DNA from: Papio anubis
Lineage: Eukaryota; Chordata; Mammalia; Primates; Cercopithecidae
Length of the DNA stretch: 64,000 nt
NCBI RefSeq assembly: GCF_008728515.1
Contig: NC_044995.1
Location: 41,125,536-41,189,535, forward strand
Direction: 5' to 3'
Below, piece by piece: positions 1 through 11,976 of the stretch. The translations under genes and the position numbers were made by a program. Under the pieces are notes generated by a model. That model did not search any database and had not been told where the DNA came from. It was given only the letters and a program-made list of their open reading frames with translations. The number at the start of each line of letters is the position of its first letter. Position 1 is the first letter of the stretch.

Positions 1-236
1 CTGGAGGGCAGTGGCGTGATCTCGGCTCACTGCAACCTCTGCCTCCCGGGTTCAAGAGATTCTCCTACCTCAGCCTCCTGAGTAGCTGGCATTACAGGCG
101 CCCGCCACCACGCTCGGCTAATTTTTTGTATTTTTAGTAGAGACGGGGTTTCATCATGTTGGCCAGGCTGGTCTCAAACTCCCACCTCAGCCTCCCAAAG
201 TGTTGGGATTACAGGTGTGAGCCACCATGTACAGCC
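1..236 (-). mobile_element. Alu, cut by window edge
   Basis: Its 5' head is at 236; the A-tail side is outside the window. Confidence 0.9.
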
Positions 237-535
237 TTTTTTTTTTTTTTTTTTTTGTCACCGGGTCTTGCTGTTACCCAGGCTGGAGTGCAGTGATGCA
301 ATCACAGCTCAATGTAACCGTGAATTCCTGAGCTCAGGAGATCCTCCCACTTCAGCCTGCTAAGTAGCTGGGACAAGAGACACGTACCACCCTGCTCAGC
401 TAATTTTTGTATTTTGGTAGAGATGGGGTTTCGCCATGCTGGTCAGGCTGGTCTCAGACTCCTGGCTTCAAGTGATCTGCCCGCCTTGGCCTCCCAAAGT
501 GCTGGAATTACAGGCGTGAGCCCCTGCGCCTGCCC
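237..535 (-). mobile_element. Alu (J-like)
   Basis: Diverged copy with a long T run at 237-256. Confidence 0.85.
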
Positions 536-839
536 CAGAATGTTCTTGCTCATTTAACTGTTCACCTGTCCTGTCCGTACCAGTCCCTGTTGGTTCCCCA
601 TCAACTGGTGTAGAGTGGTTGCTGCTTACAACACGCCGGTTGGACACACAACCAACAACCTCGATGCATCCCCAAAGCCACAAGTTGCTTGCTCCCTCTG
701 TAATCTCGGCCCAACCCTCAGATACAAATGCCATGGTGTTCACCATAGCCCTGCTCTCAAGAGCCAGGCCCACACCTTCCCACCCCTGAGGCCCCCAGAT
801 GTTTGGCTCTAGGGGACCTACATCCAGTTCAATTTCCAG

Positions 840-930
840 CTCCTGTGTCCTCCCCATTGTGTGACTTCAGGCCAGTCTCCCTCTCTGGCCTCAGTTTCTC
901 TACCTATAAAGCAGGGATGCTAAGAGCAGC
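840..930 (+). mobile_element. MIR fragment
   Basis: GTGTGACTTCAGGCCAGTCT and TGGCCTCAGTTTCTCTACCT match the MIR core. The rest of 536-1528 is unique DNM2 intron sequence. Confidence 0.6.
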
Positions 931-1528
931 AGCTGCCACCCCTGGGCAGAGAGGACACTGGTCAGATTTTGCACATGTAGCACATGGTGATTCTCCATAA
1001 ACATTGGCTCTTAAATGTCCAGCAGCAGATGAAACTGAAAACAGTCATCCAGCTCCTGGTTCAAGCTACGGGTGACGCCACAGGGGAAAATTTCCCACCG
1101 CCCAGCAGGGACCTAGTTACCAACATTCACAGAAACCCAAAATGCACCCGGAAACAGGCGTCTTTCCTCTCTTTGCCGTCCTGCTTCAGACGCAGGACCA
1201 CATTTTCCCTTTATTCAGATGGTAGCTAATGCCCTATAAATATCTCATTATTGGCTTGGATTTTTCCAAAGCTTTAACACAATAAGGGCTTAATTACAGC
1301 ATGTAGTTGGCAACCCCAGTAAATTACGGTTTACATGATGTTCTCACTTTTTTTCAGCAGTCGAGGAGCCTATAATTTCAGCATTTTCATTCAAATCGGG
1401 CAGAAGTTTGCCAGATGTGGCTCTGAGCCAAATACAAATGCTGAGAGAGAGCGAGAGCGTGACAGGGTTCCATTCAAAGGCCAGCCTCTACCCCCTAAGC
1501 CAACTCTGAAAACTCTAAATCTAATCTA

Positions 1529-2157
1529 GGCCGGGCGCCATGGCTCATGCCTGTAATCCCAGCACTTTGGGAAGCTGAGGCAGGAGAATCACTTGAGCCC
1601 AGGGGTTTGAGACTAGCCTGGGCAAAATATAACGAGACTCCACCTCTACAAAAAAATTATTATTATTTTTTTTTTTTTTTTTTTTGAGACGGAGTCTTGC
1701 TCTGTCGCCCAGGCTGGAGTGCAGTGGCCAGATCTCAGCTCACTGCAAGCTCTGCCTCCTGGGTTCACGCCATTCTCCTGCCTCAGCCTCCTGAGTAGCT
1801 GGGACTACAGGCGCCCGCCACCTCGCCTGGCTAGTTTTTTTTGTATTTTTTAGTAGAGGCGGGGTTTCACCATGTTAGCCAGGATGGTCTCGATCTCCTG
1901 ACCTCGTAATCCGCCCATCTCGGCCTCCCAAAGTGCTGAGACAAAAAAATTATTAAAATTAGCTGGGGGCAGTGGCGCACACCTGTGGTCCCAGCTACTT
2001 GGGAGGTTGAAGTGGGAAGATCACTTGAGCCCGGGAAGTTGAGGTTGCTGTGAGCTATGATCAAGCCACTGTATTTCAGCCTGGGCAACAGAGTGAGACC
2101 CCGTCTTGAAAAGAAAAGAAAAGAAAAGAGAAAGGGGAAAAAAAAAGAAAAGAAAAC
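1529..2157 (+). mobile_element. Alu split by a younger Alu
   Basis: Arms at 1529-1647 and 1956-2157, with a GAAAA-rich tail; interrupted by the copy at 1663-1940. Confidence 0.9.
1663..1940 (-). mobile_element. 5'-truncated AluY nested in an Alu
   Basis: Lacks about the first 35 bases (starts at AGCACTTTGGGAGG). Flanked by a perfect 15-bp duplication, ACAAAAAAATTATTA, at 1648-1662 and 1941-1955. Confidence 0.9.
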
Positions 2158-2620
2158 CTCCTCTAAATCTAGAACTGTCCCCAAGGCCATCTTCCGTCCA
2201 CAACCAGAAACAATCCAGGTTATTACCAGGGGATTTCAATGTTATGAACCTATCAAGGGCCGTTATCCGTCAATAAGTAGCTCTGAGAAAGCACTTGGAC
2301 AGCCTAGAGCGAAGCTTTGGAGAAATCTGTCTTCCTGATTATAAACCTAATCCCCAAAGCAGCAAAAACAGACCAAGAATCACATGGGGAGACAATTCAC
2401 ATGTGGGGTTAGGGCAGAGTATGTCTTTCCGGTCTTTTCACTGAGCAAATACAAACAATTGTTTTAAACAAGACAGGATCCCACAGCCCATTTCATCTGG
2501 TACCTAACAGGTCTTGTGCAGCTTTCTGGGTCACTAAAGATTCTTCTAGATCCCTCTGAGTAGCGAGTTGATAGTCGGTTGTCTGGACAAGCTTACCTGG
2601 CCAAATCCTCTATCACTGGG

Positions 2621-2857
2621 CTTTTCTTTTTTTGAGACAGTCTCGCTCTGTTGCCCAGGCTGGAGTGCAGTGGCGCAATCTCGGCTCACCGCAACCTCCA
2701 TCCCCCAGGTTCAAGCAATTCTCCTGCCTCAGCCTCCCGAATAGCTGGGATTACAGGTGCCTGCCACCACGCCCAGCTAATTTTTGTATTCTTAGTAGAA
2801 ATGAGGTTTCACCATGTTGGCCAGGCTGGTCTTGGACTCCTGACCTCAAGTCATCCG
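2621..2857 (-). mobile_element. Alu, 5' end missing
   Basis: Stops at CTCAAGTCATCCGATGC without the usual head. Confidence 0.85.
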
Positions 2858-3135
2858 ATGCTGGGCATTTTTTCTCCCAATTTCTCACCACCATACACAA
2901 AATGGGTGTAAATAACTCTCACAGCCAATTATTTGTTTGCAGCCATGATTCCCACTTAGAAAGGAACCAGGAACAACCTCTGGTCGATATTTCAGGATCT
3001 GGGGAACAGGGTGTGCCTGCGTGTCCTGGTCCTGGCTCTATCCCCAGAGCTAGAACACTGCCTGCACTGATAGGCGCTCCATTTATATCAACAGAGTAAT
3101 GATGAGTTCCTTCTCTTTAAGGAAAAAGAAACTAA

Positions 3136-3274
3136 GGCCAGGTTCGGTGGCTCACACCTGTAATCCCACCACTTTGGGAGGACAAGGCAGGAGGATTGCT
3201 TGGGCCCAGTAGTTTGACACCAGATTGAGCAACAAATTAAGACCCTGTCTCTGCAAAACAAAAACAAAAAAAAA
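3136..3274 (+). mobile_element. Alu left arm (FLAM-like)
   Basis: Single arm ending in an A-rich tail that abuts the next Alu tail to tail. Confidence 0.8.
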
Positions 3275-3572
3275 TTTTTCTTTTTTTTTTTTTGAGACAG
3301 AGTCTCACTCTATCTCCAAGCTGGAGTGCAGTGGCGCGATTTCGGCTCGCTGCAACCTCCGCCTCCTGGGTTCAAGCAATTCTCCTGCCTCAGCCTCCCG
3401 AGCAGCTGGGACTACAGGTGAGCGCCACCACGCTCTGCTAATTTTTGGAGTTTTAGTAGTGACAGGGTTCCACCATGTTGGCCAGGATGGTCTCGATCTT
3501 CTGACTTCGTGATCCGCTCGCCTCGGCCTCCCAAAGTGCTGGGATTACAGGTGTGAGCCACCGCACCCGGCC
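3275..3572 (-). mobile_element. Alu
   Basis: Full length; forms an inverted pair with the arm at 3136. Confidence 0.9.
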
Positions 3573-4263
3573 AGAGGGGGTACATTTTAAATAGGGAAAT
3601 TGGTGACATTTGAGCAAAGCCTTGAAGGAGGCAACGAAGCAACCCCTGGAGACTGGGGAAGAGAATCCAGTGCAAAGGTCCTGATGTGGGAGGATGCCCG
3701 GAGGCCAGTTTAGCAGCCAGTGGAGGGAGATCAGATCTGGGAGGTATTAGGGTGGAACCAGGACTCTAGGAACACTGGGGGCAAGGGAGGCTGTCTGAGC
3801 AGAGGGAAGGAAAGCTGGTGGCGCTGCTACTGTCCCTCTGGACCTGGTCAAGCTGAGGGCTGTCTCCTTGGATTTCCAGCTTTAACTCAATTTTCTCAGT
3901 GAGCAGACTCCAAAGGCATGTAGGCACCCCGTGCCATTTTTCTTTTAATAAGAAGCAGCTATGCTGGGGATACTAGCATTTCCAGCTGCGTTTTTATTTG
4001 GCCTTTGGTGATGTATCCCTCCAGGGAGAAGTGGACGAGCCGCGGGGACACTGTCTGTGCCTCAGTGGGTGCCGCACCCGTGCACATCGGATGCCCGTTG
4101 GCTCCTGTCCCTGACAGATGGAGGGGCACGTGATGTGCTCCTTGGGCTGATTTGTCGCTTTAACGGATCTTATTAGTTTAGAGTCACCTGGAAATGACGT
4201 CTTCTGTTTCCAGTGACTTTCCTTTTGGGTAAAGATAAATTGCTTCTTGAAAAGGCCACACAT
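3573..4263. other. unique DNM2 intron stretch
   Basis: No exon or recognised repeat apart from a possible MER/L2-like segment (3590-3700). Confidence 0.35.
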
Positions 4264-4563
4264 GGCCGGGTGCGGTGGCTCACACCTGTAATCCCAGCAT
4301 TTTGGGAGGCTGAGGCAGGCAGACCACAAGGCTGGGAGTTGGAGACCAGCCTGGCCAACATAGTGAATCCCCATCTCTACTAAAAATACAAAAATTAGCC
4401 GGGTATGGTGGCGCATGCCTTTAGTCCCAGCTACTTGGGAGGCTGAGGCAGGGGAATCACTTGAACCCAGGAGGCGGAGTTTGCAGTAAGCGGAGATCAC
4501 GCCATTGCACTCCAGCCTGGGCGACAGAGTGAGACTCTGTCTCAAAAAAGAAAAAAGAAAAAA
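4264..4563 (+). mobile_element. Alu
   Basis: Full length with an AAAAAAG-type tail. Confidence 0.92.
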
Positions 4564-4671
4564 GGACCATGCAAGGCTCGGTCAGGGTGGTCTGCAGTGC
4601 TGGGCCTGCTGGAATTGGTACAGTCCAGGGGCATCTTTGGGAATATGCAAGGCTTGGTGCTGCCACACACT

Positions 4672-4770
4672 AAAAGAGTGATCTCACTTCTCTGGGCCTC
4701 AGTTCGCTCATGTGGAAAATGGGAACGTGGTGGTCTCTGCCTCCTGGGAGTGGACTGAGAATCACACAGC
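4672..4770 (+). mobile_element. MIR fragment
   Basis: CTCTGGGCCTCAGTTCGCTC followed by ATGTGGAAAATGGGAA is MIR core sequence. Confidence 0.6.
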
Positions 4771-4860
4771 AAATCGTTGTGAAACAGGCAGCATTTGTGA
4801 TCTCACTGGTTGGCTCTTGTCTCCTTTTATCTGGGATCAGGACTCTGATGACAGTTGTAG

Positions 4861-5018
4861 GTTTCTTTTCTCTTGCTCTGTCCCCCAGACTGGAGTACAG
4901 TGGCATAATCATGGCTCACTGTAGCCTCCAACTCCTGGGCTCAAGTGATCCTCTCACCTGAGTCTCCTGAGTAGCTGGGACCACAGGCGTGAGCCACCAC
5001 ACCCTGCTAATTACAAAA
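4861..5018 (-). mobile_element. Alu fragment
   Basis: About half an element, ending at ACCCTGCTAATTAC. Confidence 0.75.
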
Positions 5019-5029
5019 ATATTTTTTCA

Positions 5030-5340
5030 GCAGGGCACGGTGGCTCACACCTGTATCCCAACACTTTGGGAGGCCGAGGCGGGTGGATCACGAGGTCTGG
5101 AGATGGAGACCATCCTGGCTAACACGGTGAAACCCCGTCTCTACTAAAAATACAAAAAAATTAGCTGGGCATGGTGGTGGGCGCCTGTAGTCCCAGCTAC
5201 TCAGGAGGCTGAGGCAGGAGAATGGCGTGAACCCGGGAGGCAGAGCTTGCAGTGAGCCGAGATCGCACCACTGCACTCCAGCCTGAGAGACAGAGCGAGA
5301 CTCTGTCTCAAAAATAATAAAAAAATAAAATAAAATAAAA
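5030..5340 (+). mobile_element. AluY-like
   Basis: Full length with an (AAAAT)n tail. Confidence 0.9.
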
Positions 5341-5427
5341 TGTACCCCCTCCAACTGTGATCTCTCCCTCATCCTGCTCCCTGATCCTTTTTTCCATCAT
5401 ACTTATCACCTTCAACCATGTTTCTCC

Positions 5428-5718
5428 TTTTTTTTTTGAGAGGGAGTCTCGCTGTGTCACCCAGGCTGGAGTGCAGTGGCTGGATCTCGGCTCACTGCAA
5501 GCTCCGCCTCCCAGGTTCACTCCACTCTCCTGCCTCAGCCTCCTGAGTAGCTGGGACTACAGGCGCCTGCCACCTCGCCCGGCTAATTTTTTTGTATTTT
5601 TACTAGAGACAAGGTTTCACCATGTTAGCCACGATGGTCTCGATCTTCTGACCTTGTGATCCGCCCGCCTCGGCCTCCCAAAGTGCTGGGATTACAGGCA
5701 TGAGCCACCGCACCCAGC
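5428..5718 (-). mobile_element. AluY-like
   Basis: Full length; inverted partner of the copy at 5030. Confidence 0.92.
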
Positions 5719-6014
5719 AATTTTTTTTTTTTTTTTTTTTTTTGAGACGAGGTCTCGCTCTTTTGCCCAGGCTGGAAGACAGTAGCGTGATCAGAGCTCA
5801 CTGCGGCCTTTAAATCCCAGGCTCAATCCATCCTCTGGCCTCAGCCTCCTGAGTAGCTGGGACTACAGGTGTCACCATGCCCAGCTAATGTTTTTTAATT
5901 TTTGTAGAGACGGGGTCTTACTATGTTGCCCAGGCTGGTCTCCAACGACTGGGCTCAAGTGATCCTCCCGCCTGGATCCCAAAGAGCTGAGATTGTGGGC
6001 CTCAGCCACTGAGC
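5719..6014 (-). mobile_element. Alu (J-like)
   Basis: Old copy directly behind the previous one. Confidence 0.8.
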
Positions 6015-6190
6015 GACCCATGTTTCTCCTTTATCTGCTTCCTGCTGAAAGGCCAGCTCTTCCAGGGCAGGAGTACTGGTAACTTGCTCAGGGCCATGTC
6101 CAGGCACCCAGCAAAAGTGCTCAGGAAACATTTTTCAATGAAGAAACAACACCTAATGTTGTAAGCACTTCTTTCTTCTATGCCACACAT

Positions 6191-6335
6191 GCCTGTAGTC
6201 CTAGCTACTTAGGAGGCTGGGAGGTAGGAGAATCGCTTGAGCCCAGGAGGTCAAGGCTGCAGTGAGCAGAGATTGTGCCACTGCACTCTAGCCTGGGCGA
6301 CGGTGTAAGACCCTATCTCAAAAAATAAAAATAAA
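6191..6335 (+). mobile_element. Alu right arm
   Basis: Starts at GCCTGTAGTCCTAGCTAC; no left arm. Confidence 0.8.
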
Positions 6336-6439
6336 GTGGAGGGACTGAGTCCCCTGCCCAAGGTTTCACAGGTATGCAATGACTGGCACCAGGTGACTTT
6401 ACCTGCCCTGTGAGTTGAAACAGATCAATCAGATCTGTC

Positions 6440-7040
6440 AGCAGCCCTATTTCCTAGCTGAGGAAACTGAGGCTCGCAGAGGTAAACCTCACAGGACCAG
6501 GCCCATCCCTATGCAATTGGAGCTGGAGGCCTCGGCCTCTTCCTGCCCTTCTCTGGCTCAGGTGTGGTGGCTCGTGACTGTAGTCCCAACTCCTGAGGCT
6601 AAATGACAAGGGTCCCTCCTTTCTCCTTAGGGTCAAAGTTCTATCTGCTGGTGCAGGGCAGACAAGCCAGGGGTCTCAAACTCAAAGGTTCTAGGGTCAG
6701 GAGGCTCCAAGCAAATACGAACTAGGCCTGGGTAAGTGCTAGGGAGTAGTGGGGACTGTGGCAGCTGGAGTGGCCACTCTTAGTCTTATGGGACAGTGAC
6801 TGCTGCTTCTGAAATCGAAGTCATTAGTGCCACAAAGGTCAAAGGCTCAGCAAGGCCAGGTAATACTGATTACAACAACAGCAACCATGCCTATAAGACC
6901 CATGCACTCGACATGCATCACCCATCCAGGCCCCAGGGTACCAGTTACCACCCTCAGCTTACGGAAAAGGAATCTGAGGCCCAGAACACCAAATCCACGT
7001 GGCCGAGTCGCACAGCCAAACGTGGTGGAACCAGGCCTTA
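6440..7040 (-). mobile_element. two MIR fragments in unique sequence
   Basis: GAGGAAACTGAGGCTCGCAG near 6461 and GGAATCTGAGGCCCAGAACA with GTCGCACAGCCAAA near 6966-7020 are minus-strand MIR cores. The sequence between them is unclassified. Confidence 0.5.
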
Positions 7041-7283
7041 GGCCCACAGCCTGTGCACCACAACTCCAAACTCTATAGATCTGAGTGTCTCAGCACCACA
7101 AGAAATCCAGATATTGACTAGAAATCTAACATTGGAAAACCTTATGAAAAACAAAAGCTATGCAGGTAAAACAAAAGACCCAGCAGGCAGGCCTTGGCCC
7201 CCAGAGCCAGTGATGTGGACCTCCAGCTACAGGGCTGAACTAACTGGGCTGTTCCCACTCGGACCACATCCTTAGAAAATCCA

Positions 7284-7452
7284 GGCTCGGCGCAATGGCT
7301 CACACCTGTAACCCTAGTGCTTTTAGAGGCAGAGGCGGGAGGATCGCTTGAGCCTAGGAGTTCGAGGCTGCAGTGAGCTAGGACTGCACCCCTCCACTCC
7401 AACCTCGGCAACAAAGAGAGACCTTATCTCTCACCAAAAAAAAAAAAAAAAG
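7284..7452 (+). mobile_element. Alu with internal deletion
   Basis: Head joined to the end of an arm (CGAGGCTGCAGTGAGC), about 170 bp in all. Confidence 0.8.
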
Positions 7453-7652
7453 TAAGCCTTGTTTGAGCCCGTCATAACCAAAGAGAAGCCTTTTTTTATG
7501 CCGCCCTCATAAGGCTTAAGTGTGTAACATGAAAGCACTTTCATTCTGGTTAGCTTTTGTCACTGACAGCAAAGGAACCAGCCAGATAAACAACAACAGC
7601 CCTATCCATGTAGACCTACTATGTGCCAGGCACTGCATTAGGTCAGCACTTC

Positions 7653-7887
7653 CTTTTCTTTTCTTTTTTTGGAAACAGGATCTGGTTCTGTCACCCAGAC
7701 TGGAGGGTAATGGTGCGATCACAGCTCACTGCAGTCTGGACATCCTGGGCTCAAGCAATCCTCCCAGGGCTAGCCTCGTGAGTTGCTCGGACTACAGGTG
7801 TGGGACTACTACCCTACCTGGCTACTTGTTTTATTTTTTGTAGAATGGTGTCTTGTCATGTTACCCAGGCTGGTCTTGAACTCCTGG
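7653..7887 (-). mobile_element. Alu (J-like), 5' end missing
   Basis: Diverged; cut where the next Alu begins. Confidence 0.8.
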
Positions 7888-8187
7888 GGCCCGACCTGGT
7901 GGCTCACGCCTGTAATCCCAGCACTTTGGGAGGCCAAGGCGAGAGGATCACTTGAGGTAAGGAGTTCGAGACCAGCCTGGCCAACATGGTGAAACCCCGT
8001 CTCTACTAAAAATACAAAAATTAGTTGGGCATGGTAGTGGACGCCTGTAATCCCAGCTACTCGGGAGGCTGAGGCAGGAGAATCGCCTGAACTCGGGAGG
8101 CAGAGGTTGCAGTGAGCCGAGATCATGCCACTGCACTCCAGCCTGGGAGACAGAGCGAGACTCTGTCTCAAAAAAAAAAAAAAAAAA
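7888..8187 (+). mobile_element. Alu
   Basis: Full length with a pure A tail; head to head with the previous copy. Confidence 0.92.
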
Positions 8188-9190
8188 CTTATTTAGGAGT
8201 GTCAACCAAGACTCAGAGAAGCCAAGACAACCTGTGCAAGGTCACAAGGCATGTGAAAGAGACAGAGCTTTGCAAACACTGTGGTAAGACAGAAGGCAAT
8301 GAGCCAGAGACAAGGTAGCAAAGGAGGAAATTCGTGCTGCTGGGAGGAAAGCCCCAAGGCTCTGGGATAGCAGACACAAGGCTTTACGCCAGCCTGGTGG
8401 CCTTGGGTGAACACAGTCCCTTCTAAGCCTCCCAGCTCAGCTAAGGTGGGGATGATAACAGCCTCCACCCCACTCCTTACTTGGGATTCAAGATGTTGAA
8501 TCAAGAAAAACATTATCCCTTGACACTGATAAAAACAATAACAATGACAATAATGACAGGAGGAGGATGTTATCATTTGGCAGCCACACCACTACAAATG
8601 AGTAGTTCCTGGAATGGAGAAGTGGCCGCCCATCTGGGAGACAAGAAAGGCAAGAGGGGTTGGTGGGAGGGAGAGGTGGCTGCACGGGCTGTTCTCATTC
8701 ATTTGCTTCCTGAATCCTGGAAACAGCCCAGAGAGTGGAGTCTGCCCACTGGACAGATGGGCACACCGCGGCTTCTCAGGGCTGTCCAGAGAAGGCTACA
8801 TCCCAGGGCTAGCCACTGAGGCCTGGTCACGCAAGAAGCCCCTTCCCAGGCTCCAAAGGAGGGCCCCCAATTGGCAGGCTGTAGCTGGGAGGCGGGCCCT
8901 GTGTTCTAGCACCCTGAAAGGAATCCTGAAGTAAGGTACTCCCAGGGTCCTCCTTCTAGCTGACAGGGGAAGTAGGGTTCAAACCTCATCGTTCAGCTGT
9001 ATTCTCCCCTCTACCCTCCTGCCACCCACTTCCAGAGGCGCTGGGCCAGACACTCAGGGGTAGTCATGCGCAGAACAGGAGATGGCCAGACAGACAGAAG
9101 AATGACGGAAAAGAGGACCAGCGCTAGGCAGGGACTAAGCTCTAAGAGTCAGCCTGAGAGAATCAAACAGGGTCCCCTAGGAGTCAGCTA
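8188..9190. other. unique DNM2 intron stretch with MIR relic
   Basis: A minus-strand MIR core lies near 8215-8260 (AAGGTCACAAGGC). The rest is unclassified, with no exon signal recognised. Confidence 0.45.
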
Positions 9191-9600
9191 GCCAGTCAGA
9201 CAGTGGAGGCCAGCTGGTGTCACCCAACAGAGGGACTGCTCAGTGTTAAAGTCTGTGAGGGGCACGGATGGGCGGCCAGACAGCAGAGGTCACCCTTTAC
9301 AGCTAGCCAGACAGCAGGGGGCTGCCAGGTGGGACTGGACAGATGGACAACCAAATGGTTGTGGCAGGGAGGCTTGCCCAGGACAGAGAGACAGCCAACC
9401 AGATGGCGGGGGCAGCTCCAGATACAAGAACAAGCCAGCCAGACCGCAGGGGTCGCCCCAGTAGATATCTAGATGGCCGGTTTCACCTCTGATAAACAGC
9501 CCGAAAGAGCAGAAGAGGGATCTACCCCAAACCCACGGGCAACCAGACGGCAGAGTTCACCCACGAAAGCTGGGACCAGATGGACCGCAGGATTCCAGCA
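9191..9600. repeat. degenerate ~40-bp minisatellite
   Basis: A motif close to GCCAGCCAGACGGCAGGGGT followed by CRCCC recurs with 35-45 bp spacing, with clear starts near 9191, 9275, 9306, 9394, 9434 and 9539 and weaker ones near 9350 and 9474. Units share the core CCAGACRGCAG but differ by many substitutions and small gaps, so the array is old. It lies in DNM2 intron 1 about 250 bp from exon 1. Confidence 0.6.
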
Positions 9601-9746
9601 CACCTCCGGTCCTACGGCCCCCCGGCCCATGACGCCGCCACTGGGGCCCAGGCCCGCTCCCGAGCCCCTGCAGGGAGTCCTCTGCCCAGGGCGTCCCACA
9701 GGGCCCGCCTCCCCGACCCCGTCCGGTTCCCCGCCGCCGGCACGCA

Positions 9747-10157
<411 letters not shown>

Positions 10158-10242
10158 TCATCCGGTTCTCAGGCTACACCCGACCCAAGCGACCTCCCGC
10201 CCCGGCCCCAGCGCTGCGCACAAATCACTCGCGCCGCACGCG

Positions 10243-10559
10243 ATTGGCCTGCTGCGCCGCCACTCGGGCACACTAGCCAATAAAAACGAGGCACAAGCCA
10301 ATGGTTGAGTAAACCTTCCCCCTGAGGACCGTCTTGCTGGTTCATTGGACAAAAGAACCGTCACTGTTGTGCAAAAGCCAATAGCGGCAGAAAGCAAGTT
10401 GTCAAGAGAGGAAGGAGGTGTTTCAGAAAAATGCACGTTGGCTCCGCCCATTGGCGAGGTTACACCATCTTATTGGCAGACAGACGTGCCAGTCGACAAT
10501 GTGGACCAATGATGTTAGGGATTGAGCTACTACCTAGTTCCCTAAGAATTTCCCATTGG
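10243..10559. promoter_or_regulatory. array of nine CCAAT boxes upstream of DNM2
   Basis: Nine exact CCAAT/ATTGG pentamers in 317 bp. ATTGG starts at 10243, 10344, 10450, 10472 and 10555; CCAAT starts at 10277, 10298, 10378 and 10506. Chance would give about 0.6. Start-to-start steps are 34, 21, 46, 34, 72, 22, 34 and 49 bp. CCAAT is the binding site of NF-Y, so this is a likely NF-Y platform driving DNM2 and possibly a divergent transcript. Confidence 0.75.
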
Positions 10560-11041
10560 TTCATATAAATATCACTTCGTTGCTCCAGCCAACCAGGCAA
10601 AAGAGGGCGGGGTGTAACATCCGAATCTTCACTATGATTGAGAACCATATCTGTCAATCAGAAAAACTCGCGTTCTTCCCCTGTGATTGTTGGATGTCTG
10701 CAACAGTCTTCTGAAGTACAGGATAGGTTCCACCGTACTCGCTCAAGGGCGACACCTCGTGGTGGGATCCGATGTCTCGATTTTTGAGTTTCTTGGCTCT
10801 GAGGAAAACTACAAGTCCCAGAACGCATCTCAGTGCCCAGAATGCAAACCAACTCTGGGACCAGGGTCCCAATGCACTCTGTAAATGGGTAAGGCCAAGT
10901 CATTGCTTCCTAGAGACAGAACGCAGTAAAATCACTCCTCCTCCACGCCTTTGCAAATACTGTGCCCTTTCTGCTCACGCCCGATCTTGACGCCGCTAAC
11001 GCTCCAAAGTTTTTTCCCCGGCTTCTTCAACTTTAGCAGAG
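10560..11041. other. unique DNM2 upstream flank
   Basis: Non-repetitive, with scattered CpG and the ZNF143-like motif. No coding exon is recognised. It ends at the target site of the next Alu. Confidence 0.5.
10808..10826 (+). promoter_or_regulatory. ZNF143/THAP11-type SBS motif
   Basis: ACTACAAGTCCCAGAACGC is close to the ZNF143 long motif ACTACAANTCCCARNRTGC. A second, partial copy (GTGCCCAGAATGC) follows at 10833-10845. This class of site is typical of TATA-less promoters and loop anchors; here it is about 800 bp upstream of the DNM2 start codon. Confidence 0.6.
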
Positions 11042-11048
11042 CATGAAT

Positions 11049-11352
11049 CTTTTTTTCTTTTCTCTTTTTGAGACGGGGTTTCACTCTGTCACCCAGGCTA
11101 GAGTGCAGTGGCGCGATCTTGGCTCACTGCAACCTCCGCCTCCCCAGTTCAAGCAATTCTCCTGCCTCAGCCTCCCGAATAGCTGGGATTACAGGTGCAG
11201 GCCACCACACCCAGCTAATTTTGTATTTTTAGTAGACAGACAGGGTTTCACCATATTGGCCAGGCTCATCTCGAACGCCTGGCCTCAAGTGATCTGCCCA
11301 TCTTGGCCTCCCAAAGTGTTGGGATTACAGGCGTGAGCCACCGCGTCTAGCC
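11049..11352 (-). mobile_element. Alu with target-site duplication
   Basis: ATGAATCT flanks it at 11043-11050 and 11354-11361. Confidence 0.9.
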
Positions 11353-11361
11353 AATGAATCT

Positions 11362-11661
11362 TCCTTTCCTAGAGACTGGGTCTGGCTCTGTTGCCCAGGC
11401 TGGAGTGCAGTAGTGGACTCATAGCTCAATTCAACAAGCACTCGGGCTCAAACGATCCTCCCGCCTCAGCGTCCCAAGTAGCTGGAACCACAGGCATGCC
11501 CTGAGTCAACTATGCCCAGCTAATTATTTTTATTTTATTTTTTATAGAGACAGGGTCTTGCTGTGTTGTCCAGGCTGGTCTCAAACTCCTGGGCCCAAAC
11601 GACTATCACAGACCAGCCTCCCAAAAGTGCTGGGATTACAGGTGTGAACCCCCCAACTGGC
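11362..11661 (-). mobile_element. Alu (J-like)
   Basis: Diverged full-length copy. Confidence 0.8.
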
Positions 11662-11976
11662 TTTGGATCTTTTTGAATACCCACTAAAACTCAACGAATC
11701 CTCTCCCCGTGAAAAGATACACTATTTTGTAGGCAAAATTGGGGTTCTGGGAACTGGAACTCCTGACAATGGACAGAGACAAATAGGATTTGAAGTGTTT
11801 TGATCCCTCTGGAGACAAATAGGCCAGAGACCAGGAAACCCAGTGAGGAAGCAGGAGCAGGTAAGTGCTCTGACCTGAGGCAGCACAAGAAGTTGGAGAA
11901 AGAGGAGGAGAGTGGTTCATGGCATTTCCCTGTTTTGTGACCCAAAACCCCAGGTCTCAAAGAAATAGACAAAAAG
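11662..11976. other. unique intergenic stretch
   Basis: Between two Alus in the DNM2-QTRT1 interval; no exon signal seen. Confidence 0.35.

Noticed and set aside
2632..3099. 155-codon plus-strand ORF
   Set aside because: Translation of a minus-oriented Alu (SRSVAQAGVQW type); no exon signals. The same applies to the dozens of similar Alu ORFs throughout the window.
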